From Rhodoferax sp. (GTDB taxonomy: Bacteria; Pseudomonadota; Gammaproteobacteria; Burkholderiales; Burkholderiaceae_C): a stretch of 64,000 nucleotides of DNA. The position numbers and the translations under genes are program-made. Each line of letters begins with the position of its first letter. The first letter of the stretch is position 1. The notes beneath the pieces were generated by a model. It was given only the letters and a program-made list of their open reading frames with translations, was not told the DNA's origin and made no database searches. Location of the stretch: contig NZ_JAUYQD010000044.1 of assembly GCF_030697375.1 (NCBI RefSeq), forward strand, positions 284,540 through 348,539. The letters are read 5' to 3'. Below are positions 63,565-64,000 of the stretch, in pieces.

Positions 63565-64000
63565 TCATGCTGCCTTGGCCGGTGCCAATTCGGGCAGCCC
63601 CATTTGACGAAACAACTTCAGTGGCATTGCCACACTCAGGGCTGGCGTTTGGCTCAGGCGCCAGGGACCATGCGCGCTCTTGCTCGTATTCCAAGCCTCG
63701 CGCACGCTGACCCCGCGTTTCCTTAGTTCGCGGTATCCCGCGCTGCCCCATTGTTTCCATGCATAGCATCGTAACCGCCGTCGCACTCATTTGTCGATCT
63801 CGCGCAGAGGACTCAACACTTCAGCTATTTCAAAATAAGCTTTCCACCCGGTCAGGGCCGTCTTTAACTCTTGCACGATGTCAATCAGCCGGTGACCTCG
63901 TGTGCGGCGGGTCAGCTCGCGGATGGTGCCTTTGAGTTTGTCGATGGCCTTGTCGGCCACCTTGATCCTCGCACCGCGTTTGCTGACGGTAAAACCCAGA
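63565..64000 (-). pseudogene. Group II intron reverse transcriptase/maturase, C-terminal part with nonsense codon (runs off window)
   Basis: Reading the minus strand from the window edge gives LGFTVSKRGARIKVADKAID, RRTRGHRLIDIVQELKTALT and GWKAYFEIAEVLSPLREIDK, then TGA where the family has Trp, then VRRRLRCYAWKQWGSAGYRE and SAHGPWRLSQTPALSVAMPL. This is the thumb and maturase (domain X) end of LtrA-like proteins. The in-frame stop would remove the C-terminal DNA-binding tail. The upstream rest lies beyond position 64000. Confidence 0.82.

Noticed and set aside
1..64000. tRNA or rRNA genes
   Set aside because: No cloverleaf with a TTCGAATCC-type T-arm and no rRNA motif were seen by eye; a tRNA scan would settle it.

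Overview
The window looks like a high-GC chromosomal segment of a Comamonadaceae betaproteobacterium, most likely Rhodoferax or a close relative. The signs are gene content (YheO-type regulator, PEP-CTERM protein, tandem double-length UvrA, yjcH-actP, methylcrotonyl-CoA carboxylase genes, bioAFDB), the codon and GC style, and six copies of a roughly 64-bp dispersed repeat (called D here) of a kind I associate with Rhodoferax/Polaromonas genomes. No rRNA, tRNA or CRISPR array was seen.

Layout. 0-4 kb: a truncated hydrolase/LuxR gene, a 49-nt palindrome, a methyltransferase, a probable aceK relic, an ornithine-cyclodeaminase-family gene coupled to its YheO-type regulator, and an IS91 remnant. 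4-16.7 kb: sensor and regulatory genes (histidine kinase; acetylpolyamine amidohydrolase divergent from an Lrp regulator; PEP-CTERM protein; orphan glycine-betaine binding protein; a Spy/response-regulator/kinase envelope-stress operon; OmpA lipoprotein; hipBA; a BrnA-like antitoxin whose toxin is broken; a TPR protein). 16.7-23.2 kb: a 2159-residue UvrA whose inter-domain linkers carry six in-frame palindromic insertions from four families. 23.2-35.2 kb: small conserved genes, an MHS-type transporter divergent from yjcH-actP, a cytosolic two-component pair, an L,D-transpeptidase, and an exonuclease/DUF294 pair. 35.2-38.5 kb: isomerase, a YbaK-DUF1289 fusion, HMG-CoA lyase, NIPSNAP and GNAT genes. 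38.6-40 kb: two genes around an integron attC site. 40.3-52.7 kb: hydroxyacid dehydrogenase, both methylcrotonyl-CoA carboxylase subunits with bioAFDB between them, an acyl-CoA synthetase and a divergent AraC regulator. 52.9-57.5 kb: AAA/DUF4143 ATPase, porin, YchJ, rhodanese and a Phd/VapC-type module. 57.6-64 kb: an accessory island of decayed IS fragments (IS1380, IS66, IS630, ISAs1, IS200), one intact IS1634-like transposase, an AT-richer carbamoyltransferase gene that looks acquired, and the end of a degenerate group II intron.

How the genes fit together. The central 36-52 kb block supports leucine/short-acyl-CoA breakdown: acyl-CoA synthetase, methylcrotonyl-CoA carboxylase and HMG-CoA lyase. 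The operon that makes the carboxylase cofactor, biotin, sits physically between the two carboxylase genes. yjcH-actP imports acetate.

The most unusual signal is in uvrA. Two element families there have an identical core flanked by inverted-repeat arms; the arm sequences differ completely between copies, yet each pair is self-complementary. Both families are read as protein in inter-domain linkers.
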